Shown: positions 54,788 through 63,214 of the stretch, piece after piece
Position numbering within the stretch: the first letter of the stretch is position 1
Layout: each line of letters opens with the position of its first letter
Origin: Desertimonas sp963772825
Lineage (GTDB): Bacteria > Actinomycetota > Acidimicrobiia > Acidimicrobiales > Ilumatobacteraceae
Direction of reading: 5' to 3'
Assembly: GCA_963772825.1 (NCBI GenBank)
Contig: CAVYYX010000015.1
Span: forward strand, 455,512-519,511
DNA: 64,000 nt
The notes under the pieces: model-generated
What the model was told of the DNA's origin: nothing
The model's input: only the letters and a program-made list of their open reading frames with translations
Database searches by the model: none
Position numbers and translations under genes: made by a program

Positions 54788-56584
54788 ATGACGGATCTTC
54801 GTTTCGAACGACGGAGTCGGACTCGGCTTGGTGCAGCGATCGCTGGTGCCGCACTGGTGGCCGGCAGTGCCGGTCTCGGCGCGAGCAGCGTCTCGGCAAC
54901 CGGCGAAGGCGAGCCGCAGCCCGGCGGCACGCTGATCGTCGCCGGCGACCCGGACGTCCTGTGGATGGACCCCACCGCCGCGTACAGCGCCGCCGACTAC
55001 CAGTTCCAGCGGATGACGTTGCGCAACTTGTTCGACTACCCGAACAGCGGCACGCTCGAGGAGCGGGCGACGCCGCTGCCCGATCTCGCTGTCGAGGTGC
55101 CGACCCCGGAGAACGGCGGAGTCTCCGCCGACGGCCTCACCTACACCATCGAGCTACGCGACGACGTCGTGTGGAACGTCGACGAGCCGCGGCCCGTCGT
55201 CGCCGAGGACGTCGTGCGCGGCGTCAAGCGGATGTGCAACCCGGTTCAAGGCTCCGCCGCCCGCGCCTACTACCTCGACACGATCGCCGGCATGGGCGAG
55301 TTCTGCGAGGGGTTCGCCGAGGTGGCGCCCGAGATCGAGCCGATCCGCGACTACATCGAGTCCACCGACATCGCCGGCGTCACCGCCGTCGACGACCACA
55401 CCGTTCAGTTCACCTTGACTCAACCGGCGAGCGACTTCGTGTACCTCCTCGCCCTGTTCCGATTCACGGCCCCACAGCCCGTCGAGTACCTCGACTACCT
55501 CGCCGACAGCCCCGACCTGCGCCAGAACATCATCGAGAACGGGCCGTACCAGGTGGTCGAGTACGTGCCCGACCAGAGCTACGTGCTCGAACGCAACCCG
55601 AACTGGGATCCCGAGACCGACGACCTCCGCGAGGCCTACGTCGACCGCATCGAGATCACCCTCGGCCAGCAGAACGAGTCCGTGTTCCAGCAGATCATCG
55701 CCGGCACCGTCGACATGCAGTGGGGCGAGACGACCGTGCCGACACAGGAGATCCCGGCGCTGCTCGCAGCCGGCGACGAGCGCCTTGTCATCGAGGGCGC
55801 GGGAGGGCTTGTTCCGTACATCGTGATCAACACGCTGAGCCCCAACGCGGACGGTGCGTTCGGCGACCCGCTCGTCCGTCAGGCGCTGAACTTCGCCGTC
55901 GACCGGGAGGCGGTGCAACAGATCTTCGGCGGACCGAACCTGTCCGAGCTGGCCTTTCACATCCTGCCTCCGGAGGTGCCCGGCTCGGAGGACATCAACC
56001 CGCTGAACGTTCCGCCGGGCGGCGATCCGGAGCGCGCTCGTGAGCTGCTCGCCGAGGCCGGCTACCCCGACGGGCTGCCGATCAAGGTGCTGTACGACGA
56101 TGAGCCGGGGATGGAAAACCTTGCCGCCGTGCTCGAGCAGGTCCTCGGCGATTCCGGGTTCGACGTCGAGTTGGTCTTCCAGCCGCGCAACGCCTTCTAC
56201 GGCGAGTTCCTGCTCAACCACGAGTTCACCGAATCCGGGGGGTGGGACATCTCCCCGGTGACGTGGTACGCCGACTACCTCGCCGGCCGGTCGTACATCC
56301 CGATCCTCCTCGACGGCCGGGGGTACGAGTCTGGAACTCCGAACTACGGCGGCTACAACAACGACGAACTCAACGGGCTGATCGACGAGGCACTTGCGGC
56401 CAGCACTCCCGAAGAGGCCGCGGCGCTGTGGGCCGAGGCCGACGTCCTGGCGACCGAGGACGCCGCCTGGATTCCTGTCGGCTTCTCCAAGACGCCGACC
56501 CTGCACGGCGACCGAGTGGGCGGCTTCGTGTTCCACCTGGCGCCACGCAACGGCGACTTCACCAACGTCTGGCTCGAGCAGTAA
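54788..56584 (+). CDS. ABC transporter substrate-binding protein, family 5 (peptide/solute), orphan
   Basis: 598 residues from ATG 54788 behind GGGGAGGTAGGCG. A basic N-terminus and hydrophobic core (RLGAAIAGAALVAGSAGLGA) form a signal peptide. Family-5 features: GGTLIVAGDPDVLWMDPT, YTIELRDDVVWNVDEPRPV, TLTQPASDFVYLLALF, GPYQVVEYVPDQSYVLERNP, LVRQALNFAVDREAVQQIFG and PGGDPERARELLAEAGYPDG. It binds peptides or similar solutes outside the membrane. No permease or ATPase genes are adjacent; it might share those at 60-64 kb. Confidence 0.9.
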   Translation: MTDLRFERRSRTRLGAAIAGAALVAGSAGLGASSVSATGEGEPQPGGTLIVAGDPDVLWMDPTAAYSAADYQFQRMTLRNLFDYPNSGTLEERATPLPDLAVEVPTPENGGVSADGLTYTIELRDDVVWNVDEPRPVVAEDVVRGVKRMCNPVQGSAARAYYLDTIAGMGEFCEGFAEVAPEIEPIRDYIESTDIAGVTAVDDHTVQFTLTQPASDFVYLLALFRFTAPQPVEYLDYLADSPDLRQNIIENGPYQVVEYVPDQSYVLERNPNWDPETDDLREAYVDRIEITLGQQNESVFQQIIAGTVDMQWGETTVPTQEIPALLAAGDERLVIEGAGGLVPYIVINTLSPNADGAFGDPLVRQALNFAVDREAVQQIFGGPNLSELAFHILPPEVPGSEDINPLNVPPGGDPERARELLAEAGYPDGLPIKVLYDDEPGMENLAAVLEQVLGDSGFDVELVFQPRNAFYGEFLLNHEFTESGGWDISPVTWYADYLAGRSYIPILLDGRGYESGTPNYGGYNNDELNGLIDEALAASTPEEAAALWAEADVLATEDAAWIPVGFSKTPTLHGDRVGGFVFHLAPRNGDFTNVWLEQ

Positions 56585-56590
56585 CTCAAT

Positions 56591-56677
56591 CCACGATCTG
56601 GGGAGGATTTGTCGCGGACGTCGACACGGTTCTTCCCCAGATCGTGGGTTGGCACGGAACTTCCCCAGATCGTGGGT
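56591..56677. terminator. Hairpin with duplicated arm between convergent genes
   Basis: CCACGATCTGGGGA (56591-56604) pairs with TCCCCAGATCGTGG (56634-56647). The right arm is repeated as TTCCCCAGATCGTGGGT at 56661-56677. It lies between the ends of the binding-protein gene (+) and the DUF1028 gene (-). Confidence 0.6.
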
Positions 56678-56690
56678 CGATGACCTGCGG

Positions 56691-57335
56691 CTAGGTGCCG
56701 CAGAGCGCGTCGGGGTCGGCGAGGGCGCGGTGCACGAGCCGCTGCAGGTCGTGCACCGGGAGCTCGGAGTCGTCGATGCGGAGGAACAGCGACACGTCAC
56801 GACGGTCGCCGGCCGCCTCGACGGGAAGCTGCCAGATCTTGACGGACGCCGCCTGCCGACCGCGGCGGTCGCCGCCCGATTCGTCGCCGGCGAGCAAGGC
56901 CGTCAGCAGGCGCTCGGCGAAGGGCCCATCGGCGTCGACATAGGCCTGCGCCATCGCCTCGGGGACGTGCGGCCCGGCGAGGATGTTGCCCTGCACGGCC
57001 CACGACTCACCGCTCAGCCCACCAGCCCACGGCGTGCACTGCTCGCCGGTGAAGGTGGTCGCCGCCCCGGCCGCGTCGACGACCCCGAGCTGACGGTAGA
57101 CGCTCTCGGGGTCGTCGGTCGTCAACGTGGCGACCACCGCTGCGGCGTCGTGCCCGTCACGCAGCGCAGCGAGCCCCTCGTAGCCGTAGCGGAGATCGTG
57201 GTACGCCTGGGTGGCGACGGCGCCGAACCCACCTGCTCCCCACGGCACGTGGGCGCCGACGCACATCGCCTTGGAGGCGACGGCGACCCCCCATTGCGTC
57301 GTCGAGCGGTCGAAGGCAACGATGGAGTACGTCAC
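56691..57335 (-). CDS. DUF1028 (Ntn-hydrolase-like) protein
   Basis: 214 residues from GTG 57335. The family hallmark is the N-terminal VTYSIVAFDRSTTQWGVAVAS followed by GGFGAVATQAYHDLRYGYEGL and TTDDPESVYRQLGVVDAAG; GDESGGDRRGRQAAS is also conserved. DUF1028 proteins have an Ntn-hydrolase fold and are often near peptidase or peptide transport genes, but the reaction is unproven. It is a paralogue of the next gene and shorter by 74 residues at the C-terminus. Confidence 0.85.
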   Translation of the reverse strand: MTYSIVAFDRSTTQWGVAVASKAMCVGAHVPWGAGGFGAVATQAYHDLRYGYEGLAALRDGHDAAAVVATLTTDDPESVYRQLGVVDAAGAATTFTGEQCTPWAGGLSGESWAVQGNILAGPHVPEAMAQAYVDADGPFAERLLTALLAGDESGGDRRGRQAASVKIWQLPVEAAGDRRDVSLFLRIDDSELPVHDLQRLVHRALADPDALCGT

Positions 57336-57354
57336 ATGGGGAACCCGTTCGCCG

Positions 57355-57430
57355 ATGCGAGCGACGAGGCGCCAGCAAGGCGTGGGAGCCGAGGAGCGGT
57401 TACTCACGGCCTGCGTGGCCGGGGAACGCA
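57355..57430. repeat. Dispersed GC-rich repeat, copy 4
   Basis: The core 57407-57430 is the reverse orientation of the 24-base consensus. The tail (57355-57406) holds CGAGCGACGAGGCGCCAGCA. The core overlaps the 3' end of the DUF1028 gene at 57400-58266 and encodes its last residues. Confidence 0.78.
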
Positions 57431-58266
57431 GTGGCGGCCTGATCGCGCAGGATCGCCCAGACGATCGGATCGAGCTGGCCGGGCAGCGTGCGCTCCTCGA
57501 AGTTGTTGACTCCCGACCACGCGGCGAAGGCGCGGTCGAGGCTGTCGTGATCGTCGGGCGGATATCCCACGGCCACGAGGGCGTCGGTGACCTCGCCCGC
57601 CAAGGCACCCTCGAGTGGCAGCAGTGTCGCTGGGTCGGGGCGTTCGAAGTACAGGAAGTGCAGATCGAGGAGACGGCCGAGCTCGGTGATCGGCGCGGCG
57701 TGGTCGTCGACGCGCAGATCGGTCCCGATGTCGAGACCGCCCCCGTACGCCGCGCCCTCCTGCCAGATCGACATGGCGGCCGACTCGAGGCCGCGGCGAT
57801 CTCCACCGGCTGCCTCGCCGGCCTGGAGGCAGTGCAGCAGTCGTTGCCCGAAATGCGCCTCCTCCGGGTCGTACGCCTCGGCCATCGCGTCGACGACCTG
57901 TGGGCCGTCCAGCAGGTTGCCTTGCGTCGTGAAGTTCTCGCCGGGGTGATGACCCTTCCAGTCCATGCATCGCGTCCCCGTGTGGTTGGCGGTTGCTCCG
58001 GTGCGATCGACGACGGCGAGTTGACGCTGGTCGACCAGCGGGTCGTCGGCGGTCAGCCGGGCGACCGTCTCGGTGGCCCCGAGCCCGCGGCGCAGCAGGT
58101 CCAACCCGTTGGGTCCATAGCTGAGATTGGCCAAGGCCTGGGTGGCGATCGCCCCGACCTCGGCGCCACCCCACGGCACGGCGAAGCCGACCGCCAGGCA
58201 CTTCGAGGCCACGGCGACGCCCCACGAACGCGACGCCGGATCGAACGCAACGATTGAGAATGTCAT
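57400..58266 (-). CDS. DUF1028 (Ntn-hydrolase-like) protein with extended C-terminus
   Basis: 288 residues from ATG 58266 with AGGGAGATCTCG upstream. MTFSIVAFDPASRSWGVAVAS, AEVGAIATQALANLSYGPNG, TADDPLVDQRQLAVVDRTG, FTTQGNLLDGPQVVDAMAEA and GDRRGLESAAMSIWQEG match DUF1028. The C-terminal ~75 residues (with LLDLHFLYFERPDPATLLPL) form a peptidoglycan-binding-like or helical extension seen in longer members. The final residues TAFPGHAGRE are encoded by a dispersed repeat. First gene of a two-gene unit. Confidence 0.87.
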   Translation of the reverse strand: MTFSIVAFDPASRSWGVAVASKCLAVGFAVPWGGAEVGAIATQALANLSYGPNGLDLLRRGLGATETVARLTADDPLVDQRQLAVVDRTGATANHTGTRCMDWKGHHPGENFTTQGNLLDGPQVVDAMAEAYDPEEAHFGQRLLHCLQAGEAAGGDRRGLESAAMSIWQEGAAYGGGLDIGTDLRVDDHAAPITELGRLLDLHFLYFERPDPATLLPLEGALAGEVTDALVAVGYPPDDHDSLDRAFAAWSGVNNFEERTLPGQLDPIVWAILRDQAATAFPGHAGRE

Positions 58267-58281
58267 CGAGATCTCCCTGAC

Positions 58282-58400
58282 GAACGAGCGTTCACTAGTC
58301 TAGGTGGTCACCGGCAGCCCAGCCAGTTGCGGCGGGCTCGGTGCTGGTTGACCGGCCTGTCGGCCGGCACTACTCTGCAAGGCGAACGAGCACTCGTTCG
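58282..58400. promoter_or_regulatory. Operator-like palindromes in the divergent DUF1028/importer promoter
   Basis: GAACGAGCGTTC (58282-58293) and CGAACGAGCACTCGTTCG (58383-58400, 8-bp arms with a 2-base centre) flank the 195-bp divergent region. Their common centre AACGAG..CGTT also occurs before the binding-protein gene at 54788. Such palindromes are typical of TetR-family sites. Confidence 0.5.
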
Positions 58401-58461
58401 TATCCGGCGAAGGGTCGTATCCGTCGCATCTGATCGGTGCGGGAAGTTGGGGGACTGAGAC

Positions 58462-60147
58462 ATGGAACGACGGCATCTCGGCAGACGAGTTCTCGCCCTG
58501 GGCGTTGTGCTCGCGGCGGTCGGCACGGCGACCGCCGGCCACACCGGCGCCACGACGGAGCCCGGAGGCACCCAGACCTCCGGTGGGACGTTGGTCTTCG
58601 GCGTCTCCAACGATCCGCGCATCCTCGACCCGGCGCTCGCCTCGGATGGTGAGTCGCTGCGCGTCAGCGGGCAGATCTTCGAGACGCTGGTCACGACGGC
58701 GCCAGGGTCGACCGAGGTCGTGCCGCTGCTCGCCACCGAGTGGTCGCCGAGCGACGACGGGCTCGCCTGGACGTTCGAGCTGCAGTCGGGGGTCACGTTC
58801 CACGACGGCGAGCCGTTCAACGCCGCGGCGGTGTGCTTCAACTTCGACCGCTGGTACAACTTCGCCGGCCCCCTCCAGCTCAACTCCGGGGCCTATTACT
58901 GGCGAGTGATCTTCGGCGGCTTCGCCGCCAACGAGCCCGACTCCGACGCTCCCGAGACATCGCTCTACGAGAGCTGCGAAGTGGTCGACGATGACACGGT
59001 CATCCTCCACCTCACCGCACCGTCGGCGGCGTTCCTGAGTGGCCTCGTGCTGCCGCCTTTCTCGATCGCCAGCCCCAAGGCGTTGACCGAGTTCGACGCC
59101 GACGCGGCGAGCCTCGACCCGGAGGGCAACCCGGTACCCCAGGGGACCTTCGGCACCGAGCACCCGATCGGCACAGGACCGCTGATGTTCGACGAGTGGA
59201 TCCGCAACGACCGCCTGACACTCACCCGCTTCGACGACTACTGGGGCGCGCCGTCGCTGCTCGACGAAGTCATCTTCCGGCCGATCCCCGACAACGCCGC
59301 TCGCCTGCAGGCATTGCAGACCGGCGAGATCGACGGCTACGACCTCGTCGACCCGCAAGACCGGGAGACGATCGCCGCCGATTCGGAGCTCCAGCTGATC
59401 GAACGACCCTCGTTCAACGTCGGCTACGTCGCCTTCAACCAGACGTTCCCGCCGCTCGAGAACATCGACGTGAGGAGGGCGATCGCCCACGCCCTCAATC
59501 GGCAGGCCGTGATCGACAACGTCTACGGCGATTCCGGCGAGGTGCCGGTGGTCTTCATGCCGCCGTCGGTGCAAGGCTGGACGGACGACGTCACGATCTA
59601 CGACTACGACCCCGACGAGGCCCGCGCCATCCTCGAGGCATCCGGCCTCGAGCTGCCGATCGCCATCGACTTCTGGTACCCGGCCGACGTGTCGCGACCG
59701 TACATGCCGGATCCCCGGCGCATCGCCGAGGCCTTCGCCTCCGATCTCGGAGAGGTCGGCTTCGAGGTCAACCTGCAGTCGGCGCCATGGACACCTGACT
59801 ACCTCGACGCCGCGCTGTCGGGCCAGGCAGCCGTCCACCTGCTCGGTCAGACCGGCGACTTCGGTGACCCGGAGACCTTCGTCGGGACGTTCTTCCGCAC
59901 GGAGAGCCCGCAGTGGGGATTCGAGAACCCCGAGCTGCGCCAGGCGCTCGAGGACGCCCTGCGGATCACCGATGTCGACGAGCGCACGGCCGCCTACGAG
60001 GAGATCAATCGAACGATCATGGACTTCCTCCCAGGAGTTCCCTTCGCCCATTCGACGTCCAACCTGGCGTTCCGCTCGAACGTCGAGGGCTTCGTCGCCA
60101 GTCCTGTGACCACGGAGAACTTCGCCACCGTGTCGATCGAGGAGTAA
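58462..60147 (+). CDS. ABC transporter substrate-binding protein, family 5 (peptide/solute)
   Basis: 561 residues from ATG 58462. Signal peptide: MERRHLGRRVLALGVVLAAV. Family-5 motifs: GGTLVFGVSNDPRILDPALA, LLATEWSPSDDGLAWTFEL, GVTFHDGEPFNAAAVCFNFD, GTGPLMFDEWIRNDRLTLTR, FNQTFPPLENIDVRRAIAHA and DEARAILEASG. First gene of a five-gene Dpp/Opp-like importer operon reading to the window end. It captures peptides or related solutes outside the membrane. Confidence 0.92.
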   Translation: MERRHLGRRVLALGVVLAAVGTATAGHTGATTEPGGTQTSGGTLVFGVSNDPRILDPALASDGESLRVSGQIFETLVTTAPGSTEVVPLLATEWSPSDDGLAWTFELQSGVTFHDGEPFNAAAVCFNFDRWYNFAGPLQLNSGAYYWRVIFGGFAANEPDSDAPETSLYESCEVVDDDTVILHLTAPSAAFLSGLVLPPFSIASPKALTEFDADAASLDPEGNPVPQGTFGTEHPIGTGPLMFDEWIRNDRLTLTRFDDYWGAPSLLDEVIFRPIPDNAARLQALQTGEIDGYDLVDPQDRETIAADSELQLIERPSFNVGYVAFNQTFPPLENIDVRRAIAHALNRQAVIDNVYGDSGEVPVVFMPPSVQGWTDDVTIYDYDPDEARAILEASGLELPIAIDFWYPADVSRPYMPDPRRIAEAFASDLGEVGFEVNLQSAPWTPDYLDAALSGQAAVHLLGQTGDFGDPETFVGTFFRTESPQWGFENPELRQALEDALRITDVDERTAAYEEINRTIMDFLPGVPFAHSTSNLAFRSNVEGFVASPVTTENFATVSIEE

Positions 60148-60159
60148 CGGGCGCACCGC

Positions 60160-61164
60160 ATGGCGCGCTACGCGGCACGACGGCTGCTCCTCGCCATACC
60201 GGTCCTCCTCGCCGTCTCGTTCCTCGTGTTCGCGTGGACCCGAGCGCTTCCGGGCGGCCCGGCCCAAGCGCTCCTCGGCGAACGAGCGACGCCGGAGGCC
60301 GTGGCCGCCATCGAGCGCCAGTACGGCCTCGACCGGCCGCTCATCGTGCAGTACGGGAAGTACCTCGAGCGGATCGCCTCGGGTGACTTCGGGCTGAGCG
60401 TCGCGACACAGCGGCCGGTCGTCGACGAGTTGCGCGAACGCTTCCCCGCCACCTTGGAACTGGCGTTCGCGGCGATGTTGTTCGCCGTCGTCGTCGGCGT
60501 CCCACTCGGCATCGTGGCCGCCAAGCACGTGCACCGACCACTCGACCACGTGAGCCTCGTCGGTTCGCTGATCGGCATCAGCATGCCCATCTTCTTCCTC
60601 GCCCTGATCCTCAAGTGGGCGTTCTCGGTGCGCCTTGGCTGGCTGCCGAGCATCGGTCGCCTGGACGTCAAGACCGACCTCGACCGGCGCACCAACCTGT
60701 TCGTCGTCGACTCGATCATCTCGGCCAACTGGACTGCGCTGTGGGACACGATCCGGCACCTGATCCTGCCGGCGATCGCGCTCGGCACGATCCCTCTGGC
60801 GATCATCACCCGGATCACCAGGACCGCGGTGCTCGAGGTGATGCAGGAGGACCATGTCCGCACGGCCCGCGCCAAGGGCCTGCCACCGCGTGTGGTCGAT
60901 CGGCGGCACATCCTGCGCAACGCCCTCCTCCCCGTCACGACGGTGATCGGCCTGCAGGTCGGCCTGCTGCTGTCGGGGGCCATCCTGACCGAAACGGTGT
61001 TCGCCTGGGGTGGCCTCGGGACGTGGATCTACGACGCCGTCGGCGCCCGCGACTACGCCGTCCTGCAGGGCGGGATCCTGTTCATCGTCTTCGTGTTCGT
61101 CGTCGTCAACCTGCTCGTCGACCTCGGCTACTCGCTCATCGATCCGAGAATCCGCTACCAATGA
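60160..61164 (+). CDS. Peptide-type ABC transporter permease (DppB/OppB-like)
   Basis: 334 residues from ATG 60160. N-terminal helix RLLLAIPVLLAVSFLVFAWT, the family motif LPGGPAQALLGERATPEAV, six helices and the EAA loop EVMQEDHVRTARAKGLPPRV. It ends PRIRYQ, as usual for DppB. It lies 12 bp after the binding-protein stop. Confidence 0.93.
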   Translation: MARYAARRLLLAIPVLLAVSFLVFAWTRALPGGPAQALLGERATPEAVAAIERQYGLDRPLIVQYGKYLERIASGDFGLSVATQRPVVDELRERFPATLELAFAAMLFAVVVGVPLGIVAAKHVHRPLDHVSLVGSLIGISMPIFFLALILKWAFSVRLGWLPSIGRLDVKTDLDRRTNLFVVDSIISANWTALWDTIRHLILPAIALGTIPLAIITRITRTAVLEVMQEDHVRTARAKGLPPRVVDRRHILRNALLPVTTVIGLQVGLLLSGAILTETVFAWGGLGTWIYDAVGARDYAVLQGGILFIVFVFVVVNLLVDLGYSLIDPRIRYQ

Positions 61165-61201
61165 ATGGCCAACGCCGCCGCCGCCGGCACAACGCCGTGA
61201 A

Positions 61202-61225
61202 CGCCCTGCGTGGCCGGGGAACGTA
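61202..61225. repeat. Dispersed GC-rich repeat, copy 5 (core only)
   Basis: CGCCCTGCGTGGCCGGGGAA then CGTA: a variant of the reverse-oriented core, with little tail. It abuts the GTG start of the DppC-like gene and supplies its GGGGAACGTA leader. Confidence 0.7.
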
Positions 61226-62146
61226 GTGAGCACTGTCCAGGAACTGCCGACTACCGTCGGGTTGCCAACTGACGCTCCTGTCGCTCCGCCGACGGTGCGG
61301 AGTCGCGACGTCTTGCTGCGGCTGCGTCGCAACCCCGGCGCCCTCTTCGGTGCGGCCATCGTCGCGCTGGTCGTCGTGCTCGCCGTGTTCGCCCCGTTGA
61401 TCGCTCCGGAGACGCCTTCGGGGCAGGCCTACCTCGACCGTCTCGGCGGAAGCTGCTGTCCTGGGCCGTCGTCCGACTATTGGTTCGGGCTCGACGACCT
61501 CGGACGCGACGTCTTCTCACGCATCGTCTATGGCGCCCGCGTCTCGCTCGTCGTCGCCATCGCCTCGGTGTCCCTGGCATTCGTCGTGGGCGGGCTGCTC
61601 GGCGCCGTCGCCGGGTACTTCGGCGGGGCCACCGACTCGACGATCATGCGGGTCGCCGACGTCATGCTCGCCTTCCCGAGCTTTCTCTTCGCCATCGGGC
61701 TCGTCGCCCTCCTCGGTCCCGGGCTGTGGCAGTTGATCGTCGCCATCGGCATCGCCAACGTGCCGATCTTCGCCCGCCTCCTGCGCGGCAGCATGCTCGG
61801 CGTGCGCGGCTCCGCGTACGTCTCTTCGGCCCGCGTCCTCGGGCTGCCGTCGCGCCGCGTGCTGGCGGTGCACATGCTCCCCAACGCCGTGTCACCGCTG
61901 ATCGTCGCCGCCACGCTCGCTCTCGCCACGGCGATCATCGAGACGGCCGGCCTCGGCTTCCTCGGCCTCGGGAGCAACGACCCGAGCCAACCGGAGTGGG
62001 GGGCGATGCTCGCCAACACGAGTCGCTACCTGCAAACCGCTCCGCACCTCGCGTTCTTTCCCGGGGCCGCGATCGTCATCACCGTGCTCGGGTTCAACCT
62101 CTTCGGCGACGGTCTCCGCGAGGCCATCGACCCGCGACTCATCTGA
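61226..62146 (+). CDS. Peptide-type ABC transporter permease (DppC/OppC-like)
   Basis: 306 residues from GTG 61226, chosen because the codon directly follows the repeat core. N-terminal helix AIVALVVVLAVFAPLIAP, FGLDDLGRDVFSRIVYGARVS, GAVAGYFGG, the EAA loop RGSAYVSSARVLGLPSRRVL, ETAGLGFLGLGSNDPSQPEW and FNLFGDGLREAIDPRL are all standard DppC features. It pairs with the upstream permease. Confidence 0.93.
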   Translation: MSTVQELPTTVGLPTDAPVAPPTVRSRDVLLRLRRNPGALFGAAIVALVVVLAVFAPLIAPETPSGQAYLDRLGGSCCPGPSSDYWFGLDDLGRDVFSRIVYGARVSLVVAIASVSLAFVVGGLLGAVAGYFGGATDSTIMRVADVMLAFPSFLFAIGLVALLGPGLWQLIVAIGIANVPIFARLLRGSMLGVRGSAYVSSARVLGLPSRRVLAVHMLPNAVSPLIVAATLALATAIIETAGLGFLGLGSNDPSQPEWGAMLANTSRYLQTAPHLAFFPGAAIVITVLGFNLFGDGLREAIDPRLI

Positions 62147-62163
62147 GATGTCGCGCTGCTGAC

Positions 62164-63129
62164 ATGGCCCTGCTCGAGGTCGACGACCTGACGGTTCGCT
62201 TCCGAACGCTGCGTGGCGAGGTCCACGCGGTCAACGGCGTCGAGCTCTCGGTCGACGCCGGCCAGACGGTGGCCCTCGTCGGCGAGTCCGGATGCGGCAA
62301 GTCGGTGACCGCCCTGGCCATCCTCGGACTCCTCGCTCGCACGGCGTCGGTGACACGGGGCCGTGTCGTCTTCGACGGCCACGATCTACTCGGCCGCAGC
62401 GAGCGCGAGCTCCGCCAACTGCGTGGCCAGGCGATCTCGATGATCTTTCAGGACCCGATGTCGTCGCTCAACCCGGTGATGACGGTCGGCGCGCAGGTCG
62501 GCGAAGTCCTCGAAGCGCACACCGATCTCGGCGCGGCGGCGATCAAGCGGCGGTCCGTCGAGCTGCTTGACGAGGTCGGCATCCCCGACGCCGGCCAACG
62601 CGCCGGGCTGTACCCGCACCAGTTCTCGGGAGGGATGCGCCAGCGGGCGATGATCGCCATCGCCATCGCCTGCAACCCGCGCTTGTTGATCGCCGACGAG
62701 CCGACGACCGCCCTCGACGTCACCGTGCAGGCGCAGATCCTCACCCTCCTCGCCCGGCTGATCGCCGACCACCGGATGGGTCTGTTGCTGATCACCCACG
62801 ATCTCGGTGTCGTCGCCGACACGTGCGAGACGACGAACGTGATGTACGGCGGCCGCGTCGTCGAGTCGGCGCCGACCCGCCAGCTCTTCCGTCGGCCGGC
62901 TCATCCGTACACCGTCGCCCTGCTGCGCAGCATCCCCAAGCTCGACGGCGACCGCAAGGTGCGCCTGGCGGCGATCGAGGGTCAGCCGCCGGTGCTGCGC
63001 GCCGAGCCGGTCGGCTGCACGTTCGTCGCCCGCTGTCCGCAGTCGCTCGACCGTTGCCGGACCGACACCCCGATCCTCGAGCCGATGGCGGGCGGGCACG
63101 CCGCCTGCTGGAACCCGGTGAACCGATGA
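62164..63129 (+). CDS. Peptide-type ABC transporter ATP-binding protein (DppD/OppD-like)
   Basis: 321 residues. Walker A GESGCGKSVTAL, Q-loop MIFQDPMSSLNPVMTV, signature FSGGMRQRAMIAIAIACNP, Walker B LLIADEPTTALDVTVQ, H-loop LITHDLGVVAD and the C-terminal oligopeptide extension HPYTVALLRSIP, CTFVARCP with the Fe-S-like Cys cluster CPQSLDRC. Lies 17 bp after the permease stop. Confidence 0.94.
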   Translation: MALLEVDDLTVRFRTLRGEVHAVNGVELSVDAGQTVALVGESGCGKSVTALAILGLLARTASVTRGRVVFDGHDLLGRSERELRQLRGQAISMIFQDPMSSLNPVMTVGAQVGEVLEAHTDLGAAAIKRRSVELLDEVGIPDAGQRAGLYPHQFSGGMRQRAMIAIAIACNPRLLIADEPTTALDVTVQAQILTLLARLIADHRMGLLLITHDLGVVADTCETTNVMYGGRVVESAPTRQLFRRPAHPYTVALLRSIPKLDGDRKVRLAAIEGQPPVLRAEPVGCTFVARCPQSLDRCRTDTPILEPMAGGHAACWNPVNR

Positions 63130-63131
63130 AT

Positions 63132-63200
63132 TGCGTTCCCCGGCCACGCAGGCCGCGACTGGCCGCTTCCTCGGCTGGCGCCTCGTCGCTCGCAACGGTC
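63132..63200. repeat. Dispersed GC-rich repeat, copy 6
   Basis: The core 63132-63155 matches consensus. The tail has GGCTGGCGCCTCGTCGCTCG, like copies 3 and 4. It fills the spacer between the two ATPase genes, but its minus-strand leader faces away from the following gene. Confidence 0.78.
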
Positions 63201-63214
63201 CGACTGGTGAAGCC

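Noticed and set aside
58282..58400. LexA boxes
   Set aside because: The palindromes have AACGAG centres and lack the GAAC-N4-GTTC spacing of the SOS box.
58300..61359. 1019-codon open frame on the minus strand opposite the peptide importer genes
   Set aside because: It is antisense to the binding protein and permease genes, which have full family motifs; its product is Arg/Asp/Gly/Val-rich and resembles no protein. High GC keeps such shadow frames open.
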